Below the pieces are notes generated by a model, which saw only the letters and a list, made by a program, of their open reading frames with translations, ran no database searches and was not told the DNA's origin. Below, piece by piece: positions 1-8,256 of a stretch of DNA of 64,000 bases (the stretch's first letter is position 1; each line of letters starts with the position of its first letter). The stretch lies in the NCBI RefSeq assembly GCF_003234085.1, contig NZ_QKSD01000003.1:124001-188000 (forward strand), given 5' to 3'. The stretch comes from Curtobacterium sp. MCPF17_052 (lineage in GTDB: Bacteria; Actinomycetota; Actinomycetes; Actinomycetales; Microbacteriaceae). The position numbers and the translations under genes are program-made.

Positions 1-1068
1 GATGGTGTCGGACTCCGCCCAGGCCGACGGCCCCGACATCACGGTCCGGAGGAACGGCATCAGCGCCTCGCTGATCTCCCACGTCGACGAGTTCCAGAGC
101 AGCGACGGGCTGTGGTCCACGGCGTAGTAGTTCGTCGAGTCGCCCACCGTGATCATCGGCTCGGCGAAGGACGTCGTGCGTGCCCAGCTGAAGCCCATGC
201 CCTCGTCGATCGACACGTCGACGATGAGACTCCCCGGCCGGAAGGCGTCGAGGTCCTCGGTGCGCAGGTACGTGAGCGGGGCGTTGGGGTCCTGGAGCGT
301 GCAGTTCACGACGATGTCGTTCCCCGCCAGGTACGGCGCCAGCGGCACCGGGCCGTCGGGTGTCCGGACCGTGCTCGCGAAGGGCGTGTGGTCGTCGTGC
401 TCGAACTGCAGGATGTCGACCGACGGGATCGGTGACCCGACCGCCGCGATGTCCCGGTTGGTCAGGACGCGGACGTCGTGGACGCCGTGCGCGTTCAGCG
501 CGGTGACGGCTCCGCGCGCGGTGGCCCCGAACCCGATCACGACGGCGGTGAGGCGTCGGCCGTAGTCCCCGGTGGAGCCGCAGAGCTGCAGGGCGTGGAG
601 CACCGAGCAGTACCCGGCGAGCTCGTTGTTCTTGTGGAAGACGTGCAGGCCGAAGCCGCCGTCCTCGCGCCAGTGGTTCATCGCCTCCCAGGCGATCAGG
701 GTCAGGCGCTTGTCGATCGCGAGCTGCGTCAGGGCCTGGTCCTGCACGCAGTGCGGCCAGCCCCAGAGCACCTGGCCGTCGCGGAGGTCGGCGAGGTCGG
801 CGGCCAGGGGCTTCGGCAGGAGCACCACGTCGGACGTGGCGATGATCTCCGCACGCGTGGCCATCCCGGCGACGAGCGGCTCGAGGTCACCGTCCGGGAC
901 GCCGAACCGGTCCCCGTACCCCCGCTCCAGCACCATCTGTGCGCGGAGGTCCGGGTCGATGCGCCCGAAGTGGGCGGGGTGGATCGGCAGGCGACGTTCG
1001 TCGGCCTTCCGGGAGACAGCCAGCACCCCGAGCCGGAGCAGGTGGGGGGTCGGCGTGGTTTCGGTCAT
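1..1068 (-). CDS. AlaDH/PNT-family dehydrogenase, N(5)-(carboxyethyl)ornithine synthase-like (3' end outside window)
   Basis: A 356-codon frame opens with ATG (complement of 1066-1068) and runs off the left edge without a stop, so the C-terminus is missing. The N-terminal half resembles alanine dehydrogenase/transhydrogenase proteins: a KPL segment after a stretch on avoiding damaged substrate states, then GWPHCVQD and LIAWEAMN, and an HVFHKNNELAGY segment. A dinucleotide-binding turn GFGATARG follows at about residues 179-186. Actinobacterial proteins with these motifs are usually named N(5)-(carboxyethyl)ornithine synthase or alanine dehydrogenase; the substrate cannot be read from sequence. 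It would act in the cytoplasm with NAD(P). The next gene upstream in reading direction is the UbiA gene, 31 bp away and on the same strand, so the two may be co-transcribed. Confidence 0.8.
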   Translation of the reverse strand, partial: MTETTPTPHLLRLGVLAVSRKADERRLPIHPAHFGRIDPDLRAQMVLERGYGDRFGVPDGDLEPLVAGMATRAEIIATSDVVLLPKPLAADLADLRDGQVLWGWPHCVQDQALTQLAIDKRLTLIAWEAMNHWREDGGFGLHVFHKNNELAGYCSVLHALQLCGSTGDYGRRLTAVVIGFGATARGAVTALNAHGVHDVRVLTNRDIAAVGSPIPSVDILQFEHDDHTPFASTVRTPDGPVPLAPYLAGNDIVVNCTLQDPNAPLTYLRTEDLDAFRPGSLIVDVSIDEGMGFSWARTTSFAEPMITVGDSTNYYAVDHSPSLLWNSSTWEISEALMPFLRTVMSGPSAWAESDTI

Positions 1069-1099
1069 GGTGCACTGTACGGCGCGCCCGGGCTGCGGT

Positions 1100-1969
1100 T
1101 CACGCGACGAGTGCGGCCCCCGCGATCCCGAGCTCGACGACGAGCACGAGTGACGACGCGATGACGAGCCGGAAGAGGGTGCGGGTCGGCGGACCGGTGA
1201 GCACGAGCCGCACCCCGACCGCCGCGAGCACGACCACGACCACGGCACCGAGGACCGCGAGCACCGCACCGGCACCGCGGACCGGGTCGTCCCCGCCGAG
1301 CTGCCCGACCAGCACCAGGACGGCAGCGACGACGAGCGAACCGAACGCCACGATGCCGGACGCGTGCAGCCCCAGGCGGTGCGGGAACCCCCGGACACCG
1401 GTGGCCGCGTCGTCGACCAGGTCGGGCAGGACGTTCGTGCAGTGGATCGCGACGCCGAACACCGCCCCGGTGGCGATCGCCCACGTCGCCGGCCAGCCGC
1501 CGTCCGGTCCGGCGGCGACCGCGACGACCGGCAGCAGGCCGAACGCGACGACGAACGGCACGACCGAGGCCGCCGTCCGCTTCAGTCCCCCGTCGTAGGC
1601 CCACCCGGCTGCGACCAGCACGACGTGCGCGACGGCGGCGACCGGTCCGAGGAACAGCGAGAGCACGACGGCGACCCCGGCTGTCACGAACGCGGCGGTC
1701 CGGACCGTGGTGACGGCGATGATCCCGCGGGCGACCGGCTTGTCGCTCCGCCCGACCGCGCGGTCCCGGTCGGCGTCGATCCAGTCGTTGGCGAGCCCGA
1801 TCGACAGCTGCCCGGCGACCACGGCGAGCGCCACCAGGACGACGACCCGGAACGGATACCCGACCGCGGTGGCGATGACCGCCGCCAGGACGGTGACGGT
1901 GACGGTGGGACCCGGGTGCGAGGACGCGAACAGCAGGCGGATGGTGGAGGGCCTGCGCGGAGAGGTCAC
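1100..1969 (-). CDS. UbiA-family prenyltransferase
   Basis: A 289-residue integral membrane protein. The first aspartate motif of UbiA enzymes is clear as NDWIDADRD (around residues 55-63), followed by KPVARG; a second acidic region, DLVDDAATG, sits in the middle of the protein as in the family. About eight hydrophobic segments are visible. Family members move a polyprenyl chain onto an acceptor inside the membrane (quinones, haem, carotenoids, sugars); the acceptor here is unknown. I chose GTG at 1969 because TACGCT (complement of 1976-1981) lies six bases before it, a leaderless-type promoter, and because upstream frame shows no such signal. The mevalonate operon further right would supply its prenyl substrate indirectly. 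Confidence 0.85.
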   Translation of the reverse strand: MTSPRRPSTIRLLFASSHPGPTVTVTVLAAVIATAVGYPFRVVVLVALAVVAGQLSIGLANDWIDADRDRAVGRSDKPVARGIIAVTTVRTAAFVTAGVAVVLSLFLGPVAAVAHVVLVAAGWAYDGGLKRTAASVVPFVVAFGLLPVVAVAAGPDGGWPATWAIATGAVFGVAIHCTNVLPDLVDDAATGVRGFPHRLGLHASGIVAFGSLVVAAVLVLVGQLGGDDPVRGAGAVLAVLGAVVVVVLAAVGVRLVLTGPPTRTLFRLVIASSLVLVVELGIAGAALVA

Positions 1970-2089
1970 CCGGCCAGCGTACGGAAGCGGTGGACGGCCG
2001 GTCCCGCTCCGTGGACATCCTGGGTCGTGTCCGGTCGGACGCGGCCTAGGTTCCGAGCAGCGTCGACCCCCGGCGCGGGAGGAACGACC

Positions 2090-3433
2090 ATGACCACCAC
2101 GACGAACACCCCGCCCGGCCGCACGGGCTTCCTGCGTCGGATGACCTTCGCCTGCGCCTGGGGTGAGGGCCTGGACGGCTTCGACCTGGGTGTCATCAGC
2201 GTCGCGCTCCCCGCGATCACCGTCGCGCTCGGGCTGGACCCGGTGCTCGCCGGGCTGATCGGGGCCAGTTCCCTGATCGGGATCTTCATCGGGGCGCCCC
2301 TCGCCGGGTGGCTGACCGACCGGTTCGGGCGGAGGCGGGTCTTCACGATCGACGTGCTGGCGTTCATCGTGCTCGGACTCGCGCAGGCGTTCGTCGCCGA
2401 CGGGTGGCAACTGTTCGTCGTCCGGGTGCTGCTCGGGATCGCGATCGGTGCGGAGTACGCCATCGGGGCCGCGATGCTCGCCGAGTTCGCGCCGGCGGCG
2501 GACCGCGGGCGACGGCTCTCCGGGCTGCTCGTCTGCTGGTACGGCGGCTACCTGATCGCCGTCGTCACCGCGTACGTGATGATCGACGCGTTCGACCTCA
2601 GCTGGCGGTGGGTGCTCGTCACGAGTGCCCTGCCCGCGGTGGTCACCGCGATCGCGCGCATCGGGTTCCCGGAGTCGCCGCGGTGGCTGCTGTCCCGCGG
2701 CCGGGTGGACGAGGCACGGGCGATCGTCACGGCGCACCTGGGCGGCGAGGCGTACTTCCGCGAGGAGCAGTACGCGGCCGAGGAGCAGCGCGCGGGCGGC
2801 TACCGGGTGCTGTTCTCGAAGGACAACCGGCAGCGACTGGCGTTCATCTCGCTGTTCTGGGCGTGCAACGTCGCCCCGTACTTCGCGATCTTCACGTTCG
2901 CGCCCACGGTGCTCGACGCCCTGCGCCTGCAGAACGAGGCCGCGGGCACCATCACGGTCAACGCGATGGCTGCGGTCGGTGCGTTCGTCGGCATGCTCAC
3001 GATCGAACGGCTCGGCCGTCGTCGCCAGCTCATCCCGCCGTTCTGGATCATGGCGGTCGCCCTGGCCGTGGTCGGGGTCTGGGGGTCGGCACCCGCCGTC
3101 GTGGTGGTGCTCTGCTTCGCGGTGTTCTCGTTCATGAACGCCGCCCAGGGCAACCTGACCGCGGTCTACCCGATCGAGGTGCTGCCGACCGAGGTCCGTT
3201 CCACCGGGGTCGGCTTCGCCGCCGCCTGCAGTCGGATCGGTGCTGCTGCTGGCACGTTCCTGCTGCCGGTCGGGATCTCGTCGATCGGCATCGGGGCGTG
3301 CATGCTCATCGCGGCGGCGGTGTGCGTCGCCGGCGGGATCCTGTCGCAGGTCATGGCACCGGAGACGACGGGTCGAGGTCTGCACGAGACGAGTACGCAG
3401 CCGCTGCGCCAGCAGGTGCCGACGGATCGGTGA
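2090..3433 (+). CDS. MFS transporter, sugar/aromatic-acid porter type
   Basis: A 447-residue carrier with about 12 membrane segments. The MFS loop 2-3 motif appears as GWLTDRFGRRR (around residues 73-83) and the sugar-porter signature PESPRWLLSRGR follows helix 6, with a second loop ERLGRRR at helices 8-9. The N-terminal EGLDGFDLGVISVALP segment is typical of aromatic-acid:H+ and related symporters, so an organic acid is as likely a cargo as a sugar. ATG at 2090 is preceded by GGGAGGA at good spacing, which fixes the start. The last 83 bp overlap the convergent EamA gene on the other strand, unusual but both frames carry family features up to near the overlap. Confidence 0.85.
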   Translation: MTTTTNTPPGRTGFLRRMTFACAWGEGLDGFDLGVISVALPAITVALGLDPVLAGLIGASSLIGIFIGAPLAGWLTDRFGRRRVFTIDVLAFIVLGLAQAFVADGWQLFVVRVLLGIAIGAEYAIGAAMLAEFAPAADRGRRLSGLLVCWYGGYLIAVVTAYVMIDAFDLSWRWVLVTSALPAVVTAIARIGFPESPRWLLSRGRVDEARAIVTAHLGGEAYFREEQYAAEEQRAGGYRVLFSKDNRQRLAFISLFWACNVAPYFAIFTFAPTVLDALRLQNEAAGTITVNAMAAVGAFVGMLTIERLGRRRQLIPPFWIMAVALAVVGVWGSAPAVVVVLCFAVFSFMNAAQGNLTAVYPIEVLPTEVRSTGVGFAAACSRIGAAAGTFLLPVGISSIGIGACMLIAAAVCVAGGILSQVMAPETTGRGLHETSTQPLRQQVPTDR

Positions 3434-4373
3434 CGGGCGAGTCGGCGGGCGCGGACTCGACGGGCCCGGCGACCGCCCCGGTGCGGCGGCGACGCCGTGC
3501 CCCGAGCAGCCCGGAGGCCAACGCGATCCCGGCGAGCACGACGAGCCCGCCGACCGGTTCGTTCCACCGCAGCGGCTCGCCGAGCACCAGGACGCCGAGC
3601 GCGACGCCGACGACCGGTGTCAGGTAGGTCACGGTGGAGGCGCGCCCCGCGCCCCACGCGCCGACCAACCGGGTGTTCCATGCGTAGGCCAGCCCGGTGC
3701 CGACGGCGCCGAGCGCGACCATGGCGCCCACGATCCTCCAGTCCAGTTGCACCGGACCGGTGGCGACGACGGGCGCGACGACGAGCATCAGCCCGGCGGC
3801 CAGGGTGAGCTGCACCGTCGCGACGGTGGTCGGGTCGTACCCGCCGCCGACGCCGAAGCGGCGGAGCCAGGCGAGGCCGATGCCGTAGGAGGCGGTCATG
3901 CCGAGCAGCGCGACCTGCCCGGGGACACTCGCCAGCACCTGCGGATCGCCGAGGACGTCCCACGGTCCGACCAGGACCAGCACCCCGACGATGCCCAGGA
4001 CGACCCCACCGACCTGCCGGCGGGTGAGCCGCTCGGTGGGGACCAGGACGGCCAACGCCAGCAGCGTCATGATCGGCGTCGTGGCGTTGTAGATGCTCGC
4101 GAGTCCCGACGGCACGGTCTGCTCCGCCCACGCCATCAGCGACGACGGCACCGCGTTGAGGAACACCGCGACGACGAGCAGGTGCCCCCAGACGCGCTTC
4201 TCGCGTGGCCAACGTCGACGGGTGACCAGGAGCACCACGACGAGCGTCAGCGCACCGAGCACGGTGCGGACGGTGGCGACCTGCTGCGGTGCCAGACCGT
4301 CGAGCCCGATCTTCGCGAAGAAGAAGCTCGAGCCCCAGGTCAGGGCGACGAGCACGTAGAGGAGGGCGTTCAT
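3351..4373 (-). CDS. EamA-family (DMT) transporter
   Basis: A 340-residue protein with two tandem EamA halves of five helices each; the N-terminus LYVLVALTWGSSFFFAKIG is a classic family opening and the second half carries TYLTPVVGVALGVLVLGEPL. Such proteins export metabolites or amino acids across the cytoplasmic membrane. A long polar tail rich in Arg, Ala and Pro follows the last helix, and its coding region overlaps the 3' end of the convergent MFS gene by 83 bp. ATG at 4373 places the first helix at the N-terminus; upstream in-frame starts would add an unlikely basic extension. It is divergent from a LysR regulator, the usual arrangement for a regulated exporter. Confidence 0.85.
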   Translation of the reverse strand: MNALLYVLVALTWGSSFFFAKIGLDGLAPQQVATVRTVLGALTLVVVLLVTRRRWPREKRVWGHLLVVAVFLNAVPSSLMAWAEQTVPSGLASIYNATTPIMTLLALAVLVPTERLTRRQVGGVVLGIVGVLVLVGPWDVLGDPQVLASVPGQVALLGMTASYGIGLAWLRRFGVGGGYDPTTVATVQLTLAAGLMLVVAPVVATGPVQLDWRIVGAMVALGAVGTGLAYAWNTRLVGAWGAGRASTVTYLTPVVGVALGVLVLGEPLRWNEPVGGLVVLAGIALASGLLGARRRRRTGAVAGPVESAPADSPVTDPSAPAGAAAAYSSRADLDPSSPVP

Positions 4374-4443
4374 GTGGCCTAGTCTCGGCACAGCACGCAC
4401 ATGCGGCAAACGCATGGACCTCATGTCGACATGAAGGACACGC
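4374..4443. promoter_or_regulatory. Divergent control region with two inverted repeats, EamA/LysR
   Basis: The 70-bp gap between the two divergent genes holds CATGCG-GCAAA-CGCATG (4400-4416) and the perfect palindrome TCATGTCGACATGA (4421-4434). LysR proteins commonly bind such divergent regions to control themselves and the neighbour. Which repeat is the real site is not known. AAGGA at 4434-4438 serves as ribosome site of the LysR gene. Confidence 0.5.
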
Positions 4444-5292
4444 ATGACCGTCTCGCTCCCGCAGCTCCGCGCCTTCGTCGCCACCGTCGACGCCGGCTCG
4501 TTCACCACGGCGGCCGTGGTCCTCGGGGTCGGCCAGTCCGCCGTCTCACACGCCGTGGCCGGGTTGGAACGCGAGGTCGGCGGTCCCGTGCTCCGCCGTG
4601 GCACGGCCACCGCCCCGACCCCGCTGGGCGACCGGTTGCTGGCCCACGCCCGCAGCGTGCTCGCCTCCGTCGACGCCCTGGAGGCCGTGGTCCGGCCCGC
4701 CACGGCCCGCGGCACCGTGCGCCTGGCCGCCGTGCCGACCGTGTGCCAGGGACTGCTCCCCCGGCTCCGGGAACTCTGGTCGGTGGCGCTGCCCGACGTC
4801 GACGTGCAGGTCTACGAGGGCGACGACGACGAGATGCCGGAGTGGCTCGAGGCCGGCACCGTGGACGCCGCCGTGCTCGTCGACCCGGTCACCGTCCCCG
4901 ACGGCGGGGTCGTCGTGGCGACGGACGAGATGGCCGCCGTGGTCCGGCGCGACCACCCGCTCGCCGGAGCCGAGGCGCTGACGCTCGACGACCTCCACGA
5001 CGACGGCCTGGTCGCCGGCGGCGGGGGCTGCGAGCACCAGATCCAGCGGATGCACGAGATCGCCGGACAGCCCTTCCGGTACGCCCACCGCGTCCGGGAG
5101 ATGAGCACCATGTTCGGCATGATCGAACGCGGCGAAGGGGTGTCGATCGTGCCGACGCTCGGTCGCGTGATGCTGCCCGCCGGGCTCGTGATGCTGCCGG
5201 TGGCACCGCGGTACGAGCGGACCCTGGTGCTGTCCGGACCGTCGTCCCGACCGTGGCACCCCTTGGCGCGGGCGCTGGTCGACGCGGTGTGA
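4444..5292 (+). CDS. LysR-family transcriptional regulator
   Basis: A 282-residue protein with the LysR winged helix-turn-helix at residues 4-63 (LRAFVATVDAGSFTTAA, then LGVGQSAVSHAVAGLE) and a substrate-binding-like effector domain from about residue 88. The effector domain carries a GGGGCEHQIQRM stretch and ends normally, so the protein is full length. The ATG at 4444 has AAGGA eight bases upstream. It faces away from the EamA exporter with only 70 bp between, containing two inverted repeats; by family precedent it probably controls that exporter in response to a small ligand. The ligand is unknown. Confidence 0.88.
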   Translation: MTVSLPQLRAFVATVDAGSFTTAAVVLGVGQSAVSHAVAGLEREVGGPVLRRGTATAPTPLGDRLLAHARSVLASVDALEAVVRPATARGTVRLAAVPTVCQGLLPRLRELWSVALPDVDVQVYEGDDDEMPEWLEAGTVDAAVLVDPVTVPDGGVVVATDEMAAVVRRDHPLAGAEALTLDDLHDDGLVAGGGGCEHQIQRMHEIAGQPFRYAHRVREMSTMFGMIERGEGVSIVPTLGRVMLPAGLVMLPVAPRYERTLVLSGPSSRPWHPLARALVDAV

Positions 5293-5342
5293 GCGGCATC
5301 CACGTCGACCCCGTCACCAGGCGCGCTCGGCAGGATGGGGTG

Positions 5343-6155
5343 ATGTCGGAGACCTACGTCAAGACGTTCACCAGCCCGGACGAGGCCGCTGCCGAGGCGG
5401 CCGGACTGCAGTGGCTCGCCGAGGCCGAGGACGCCGGCGGCACCCGCGTCGCCCGGGTCGTGGCTCGTCCGCGCCCGACGGTGCTCGAACTCGAGTTCGT
5501 CTCCGACAGGGAACCGTCGACCGCCCAGGCGGAGCGCTTCGGCCGCTCACTCGCCCACACCCACGCTGCCGGCGCGTCACACTGGGGAGCACCGTCGCCC
5601 GGGTTCCCGGTGAACGGGCCGCTGCGGATGGGCCGCTCGCGGACACCGTTCGTCCCCGCGACCGAGGCACCGGAGCGCTGGGGCGAGTTCTTCGCCGAGT
5701 ACCGGATCCGCGACTACGTGCAGCGCATCGTCGACGCGGGCGGCTACGACGGGTCCGAGGCCGCGGTGTTCGAGCGCGTGTGCGACCGCCTGGAGGACGG
5801 CACGCTCGGCTCGCCGCAGCCCGCGCTGGTCGGGGACGGACCCGCCCGGCTGCACGGTGACCTGTGGGCGGGGAACGTGCTGTGGCCGCGGGATGCGGCC
5901 GAGCCGACGGGTGCGGTGCTCATCGACGCGAACCCGCACGGCGGGCACGCCGAGACGGACCTGGCGTTGCTCGCACTGTTCGGGTTGCCCCGACTGCAGA
6001 CCGTCCTGGCCGCGTACGACGCCGAGTCGCGCCTGGCCCCCGGGTGGCAGGAGCGCGTCGAGCTGCACCAGCTCGCACCCCTGCTGTTGCACGTCCTGCT
6101 GTTCGGCGGCTCCTACACGGACGCGGCGCTCCGGGCAGCTCGCCGCTACGCCTGA
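5343..6155 (+). CDS. Fructosamine kinase-like / aminoglycoside phosphotransferase-fold protein
   Basis: A 270-residue protein-kinase-like fold. The catalytic loop is HGDLWAGNVLW (about residues 175-185) and the metal-binding segment is DANPHGGHAETDLAL, both diagnostic of the fructosamine-3-kinase family. Bacterial members are thought to phosphorylate sugar-amine adducts and so repair or use glycated compounds; the substrate here is not shown. The start is ATG 5343; CAGGAT lies six bases upstream and could be a weak leaderless -10, while an AGGATGGGG stretch could act as ribosome site. It lies 50 bp after the LysR gene on the same strand. Confidence 0.8.
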   Translation: MSETYVKTFTSPDEAAAEAAGLQWLAEAEDAGGTRVARVVARPRPTVLELEFVSDREPSTAQAERFGRSLAHTHAAGASHWGAPSPGFPVNGPLRMGRSRTPFVPATEAPERWGEFFAEYRIRDYVQRIVDAGGYDGSEAAVFERVCDRLEDGTLGSPQPALVGDGPARLHGDLWAGNVLWPRDAAEPTGAVLIDANPHGGHAETDLALLALFGLPRLQTVLAAYDAESRLAPGWQERVELHQLAPLLLHVLLFGGSYTDAALRAARRYA

Positions 6156-6353
6156 CACGGCGGTCGTCGGGCTCGCCGTCGTCGGCTCGCCGTCGATCTC
6201 GCCTACGCTGGTCGGCGGTACCTCGCTGCAGGAGTCCTCGCGGCGACCGAACGGCCCCCTCGCGCTCACCAGCGACGCGAACGGCGGAGCCGCTCACGAC
6301 CCGCGTGTTCCGCTGCGCGACCGAGCCACACCGATGAAAGGCACATCGCCGCC
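6156..6353 (+). promoter_or_regulatory. Leader region before ribonuclease J
   Basis: This 198-bp gap holds a -10-like TACGCT near 6204 and, just before the rnj start, AAAGG at 6337-6341. A transcript from that -10 would have a leader of about 140 nt. RNase J genes are often autoregulated through their leaders, but no specific structure is evident here. No gene is seen in the gap. Confidence 0.3.
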
Positions 6354-8048
6354 ATGCCCGCTCCCCAGCACGCCCTCGACCTCAAGCAACCCGCACCGCT
6401 CAAGCGCGGCGCCCTGCGCGTCACTCCGCTCGGCGGACTCGGTGACGTCGGTCGGAACATGACGCTCTTCGAACACCGCGGCAAGTTGCTCGTCGTGGAC
6501 TGCGGTGTGCTGTTCCCGGAAGAGACGCAGCCGGGCATCGACGTGATCCTGCCCGACTTCACGGCCGTGCGCGATCGGCTCGACAAGATCGACGGCATCG
6601 TCCTCACCCACGGGCACGAGGACCACATCGGTGGGGTGCCCTACCTGCTGAAGGAACGCCCGGACATCCCCGTCATCGGGTCGAAGCTCACGCTCGCGTT
6701 CATCACGGCGAAGCTCCAGGAGCACGGCATCACCCCCGTCACGCACGAGGTCGCCGCCGGTGACGAGCACTCGGCCGGCCCCTTCGACCTCGAGTTCGTC
6801 GCGGTCAACCACTCCATCCCCGACGGCCTGGCCGTCGCGATCCGCACGAGCGCCGGCACGGTGCTGCACACGGGTGACTTCAAGATGGACCAGTTCCCGC
6901 TGGACCACCGTCTGACGGACCTGAACGCGTTCGCGCGGCTCGGCGACGCCGGCGTCGACCTGTTCATGACGGACTCGACCAACGCCGAGGTCCCCGGCTT
7001 CACGACGGCCGAGCAGGAGATCGGTCCGGCGATCGACCGGGTGTTCCGCGAAGCACCGAAGCGCATCGTCGTGTCGAGCTTCGCCAGCCACGTGCACCGG
7101 ATCCAGCAGGTCCTCGACGCCGCGAAGCGCCACGGCCGCAAGGTCGCCTTCGTCGGCCGGTCCATGGTCCGGAACATGGGCATCGCCGCCGACCTCGGCT
7201 ACCTGCACATCCCGGACGGCCTGGTGGTCGACCTCAAGCAGCTCGGGAAGCTCCCCGACCACAAGAGCGTCCTGATCTGCACCGGTTCCCAGGGCGAGCC
7301 GATGGCCGCGCTGTCGCGGATGGCACGTCGCGAGCACATCATCAAGGTCGGCGAGGGCGACACGATCCTGCTGGCGAGTTCCCTGATCCCGGGCAACGAG
7401 AACGCGATCTACGGCGTCATCAACGGCCTCATCCGCTGGGGTGCCACGGTCGTGCACAAGGGCAACGCGAAGGTGCACGTGTCCGGTCACGCCAGCGCCG
7501 GCGAGCTGGTGTACTGCTACAACCTCGTCAAGCCGAAGAACGTCCTGCCCGTGCACGGCGAGTGGCGCCACCTCGTGGCGAACGCCGAGCTGGCAGTCCG
7601 GACCGGTGTCCCGGAGGACCGTGTCCTCGTCGTCGAGGACGGCGTCGTGGTCGACCTCGATCGTGGCAAGGCCCGCATCGCGGGGCGCATCCCGGCCCCG
7701 TACGTCTTCGTCGACGGATCGACCATCGGCGTCGCGACCGAGGCGGCCCTGAAGGACCGCCTGTCGCTCGCAGAAGAGGGGCACATCACGGTGCTCGGCA
7801 TCTTCGACGAGGGCACGCAGCGGCTCGTCGACCCGGTCGAGTTCCTGCCGAAGGGCTTCGTCGAGGAAGCCGGCTGGATGACCCACGCCGAGCAGGTCGC
7901 GTCGAAGGCGATCGCCGAAGCCACCAGGCGCGGACACATCGACGGCGCCGCGGCGGAACACGCCATCGCCGAGGGGCTCGAGCGGTGGTTCCTCCGTCGA
8001 CACCGCCGCACTCCGGTCATCACGGCGGTCGTCGTCGACGCCGACTGA
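6354..8048 (+). CDS. rnj: Ribonuclease J
   Basis: A 564-residue metallo-beta-lactamase/beta-CASP nuclease. The zinc motif HGHEDHIGG is at residues 86-94 and further ligands are in HTGDFKMD; the beta-CASP part contains VVSSFASHVHR, TGSQGEP and SGHASAGE, and PVHGEWRH lies near its end, followed by the C-terminal domain. RNase J combines endonuclease and 5'-3' exonuclease activity and takes part in mRNA turnover and rRNA maturation. Length is normal for actinobacterial RNase J. In many actinobacteria dapA lies directly upstream; here a fructosamine-kinase gene does. The stop is followed by a GC-rich hairpin at 8083-8119. Confidence 0.96.
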   Translation: MPAPQHALDLKQPAPLKRGALRVTPLGGLGDVGRNMTLFEHRGKLLVVDCGVLFPEETQPGIDVILPDFTAVRDRLDKIDGIVLTHGHEDHIGGVPYLLKERPDIPVIGSKLTLAFITAKLQEHGITPVTHEVAAGDEHSAGPFDLEFVAVNHSIPDGLAVAIRTSAGTVLHTGDFKMDQFPLDHRLTDLNAFARLGDAGVDLFMTDSTNAEVPGFTTAEQEIGPAIDRVFREAPKRIVVSSFASHVHRIQQVLDAAKRHGRKVAFVGRSMVRNMGIAADLGYLHIPDGLVVDLKQLGKLPDHKSVLICTGSQGEPMAALSRMARREHIIKVGEGDTILLASSLIPGNENAIYGVINGLIRWGATVVHKGNAKVHVSGHASAGELVYCYNLVKPKNVLPVHGEWRHLVANAELAVRTGVPEDRVLVVEDGVVVDLDRGKARIAGRIPAPYVFVDGSTIGVATEAALKDRLSLAEEGHITVLGIFDEGTQRLVDPVEFLPKGFVEEAGWMTHAEQVASKAIAEATRRGHIDGAAAEHAIAEGLERWFLRRHRRTPVITAVVVDAD

Positions 8049-8082
8049 GGTCGACGGCCGGACGGCCCCCGGGCTGACGACA

Positions 8083-8119
8083 CCGGACCCCGCCGAGCGG
8101 TTGCCCCGCCGGGGTCCGG
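8083..8119 (+). terminator. Hairpin after rnj
   Basis: CCGGACCCCG (8083-8092) pairs perfectly with CGGGGTCCGG (8110-8119) across a 17-nt loop. It sits 34 bp after the rnj stop and before the sugar regulon promoter. There is no T-run, as is common for terminators in high-GC actinobacteria. Confidence 0.55.
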
Positions 8120-8145
8120 GGTCCGGTGTCCGGTGTCCGGTGTCC
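8111..8145 (+). repeat. Five tandem copies of a 7-bp unit
   Basis: GGGGTCC occurs twice and GGTGTCC three times head to tail over 35 bp. The array begins inside the right arm of the rnj hairpin and ends 47 bp before the -35 of the sugar operon. Copy number of so short a unit is likely to vary between strains. Confidence 0.85.
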
Positions 8146-8192
8146 GACCCGACCCCGCTCACCGGGGCTCCCACCGGTGGCGTGTCGGGTCG

Positions 8193-8221
8193 TTGACTTT
8201 CGGTTTACAGCGCTGTAAAGA
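8193..8221 (+). promoter_or_regulatory. Sugar operon promoter with LacI operator
   Basis: TTGACT (8193-8198), a 17-bp spacer and TAAAGA (8216-8221) form a sigma70-type promoter. The perfect palindrome TTTACAGCGCTGTAAA (8204-8219) fills the spacer and overlaps the -10. The central CG pair and 16-bp length fit LacI/GalR operators. The same 16 bases in the same place recur at 15862-15877 before the GH2 gene, beside the lacI-type gene, so binding of that repressor to both is a strong inference. Confidence 0.85.
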
Positions 8222-8256
8222 TTGGCGTGCGCGACGGAGCGCACGAGGGAGTGACC

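Noticed and set aside
1100..3385. 761-codon minus-strand frame across the UbiA and MFS region
   Set aside because: Only the C-terminal 289 codons are UbiA; the rest is a mirror of the MFS gene with His/Asp/Arg-rich filler, caused by high GC at third positions.
8227..8256. GTG at 8227 as start of the sugar-binding protein
   Set aside because: It falls at the transcription start predicted from the -10 at 8216-8221, and ATG 8257 has a good ribosome site.
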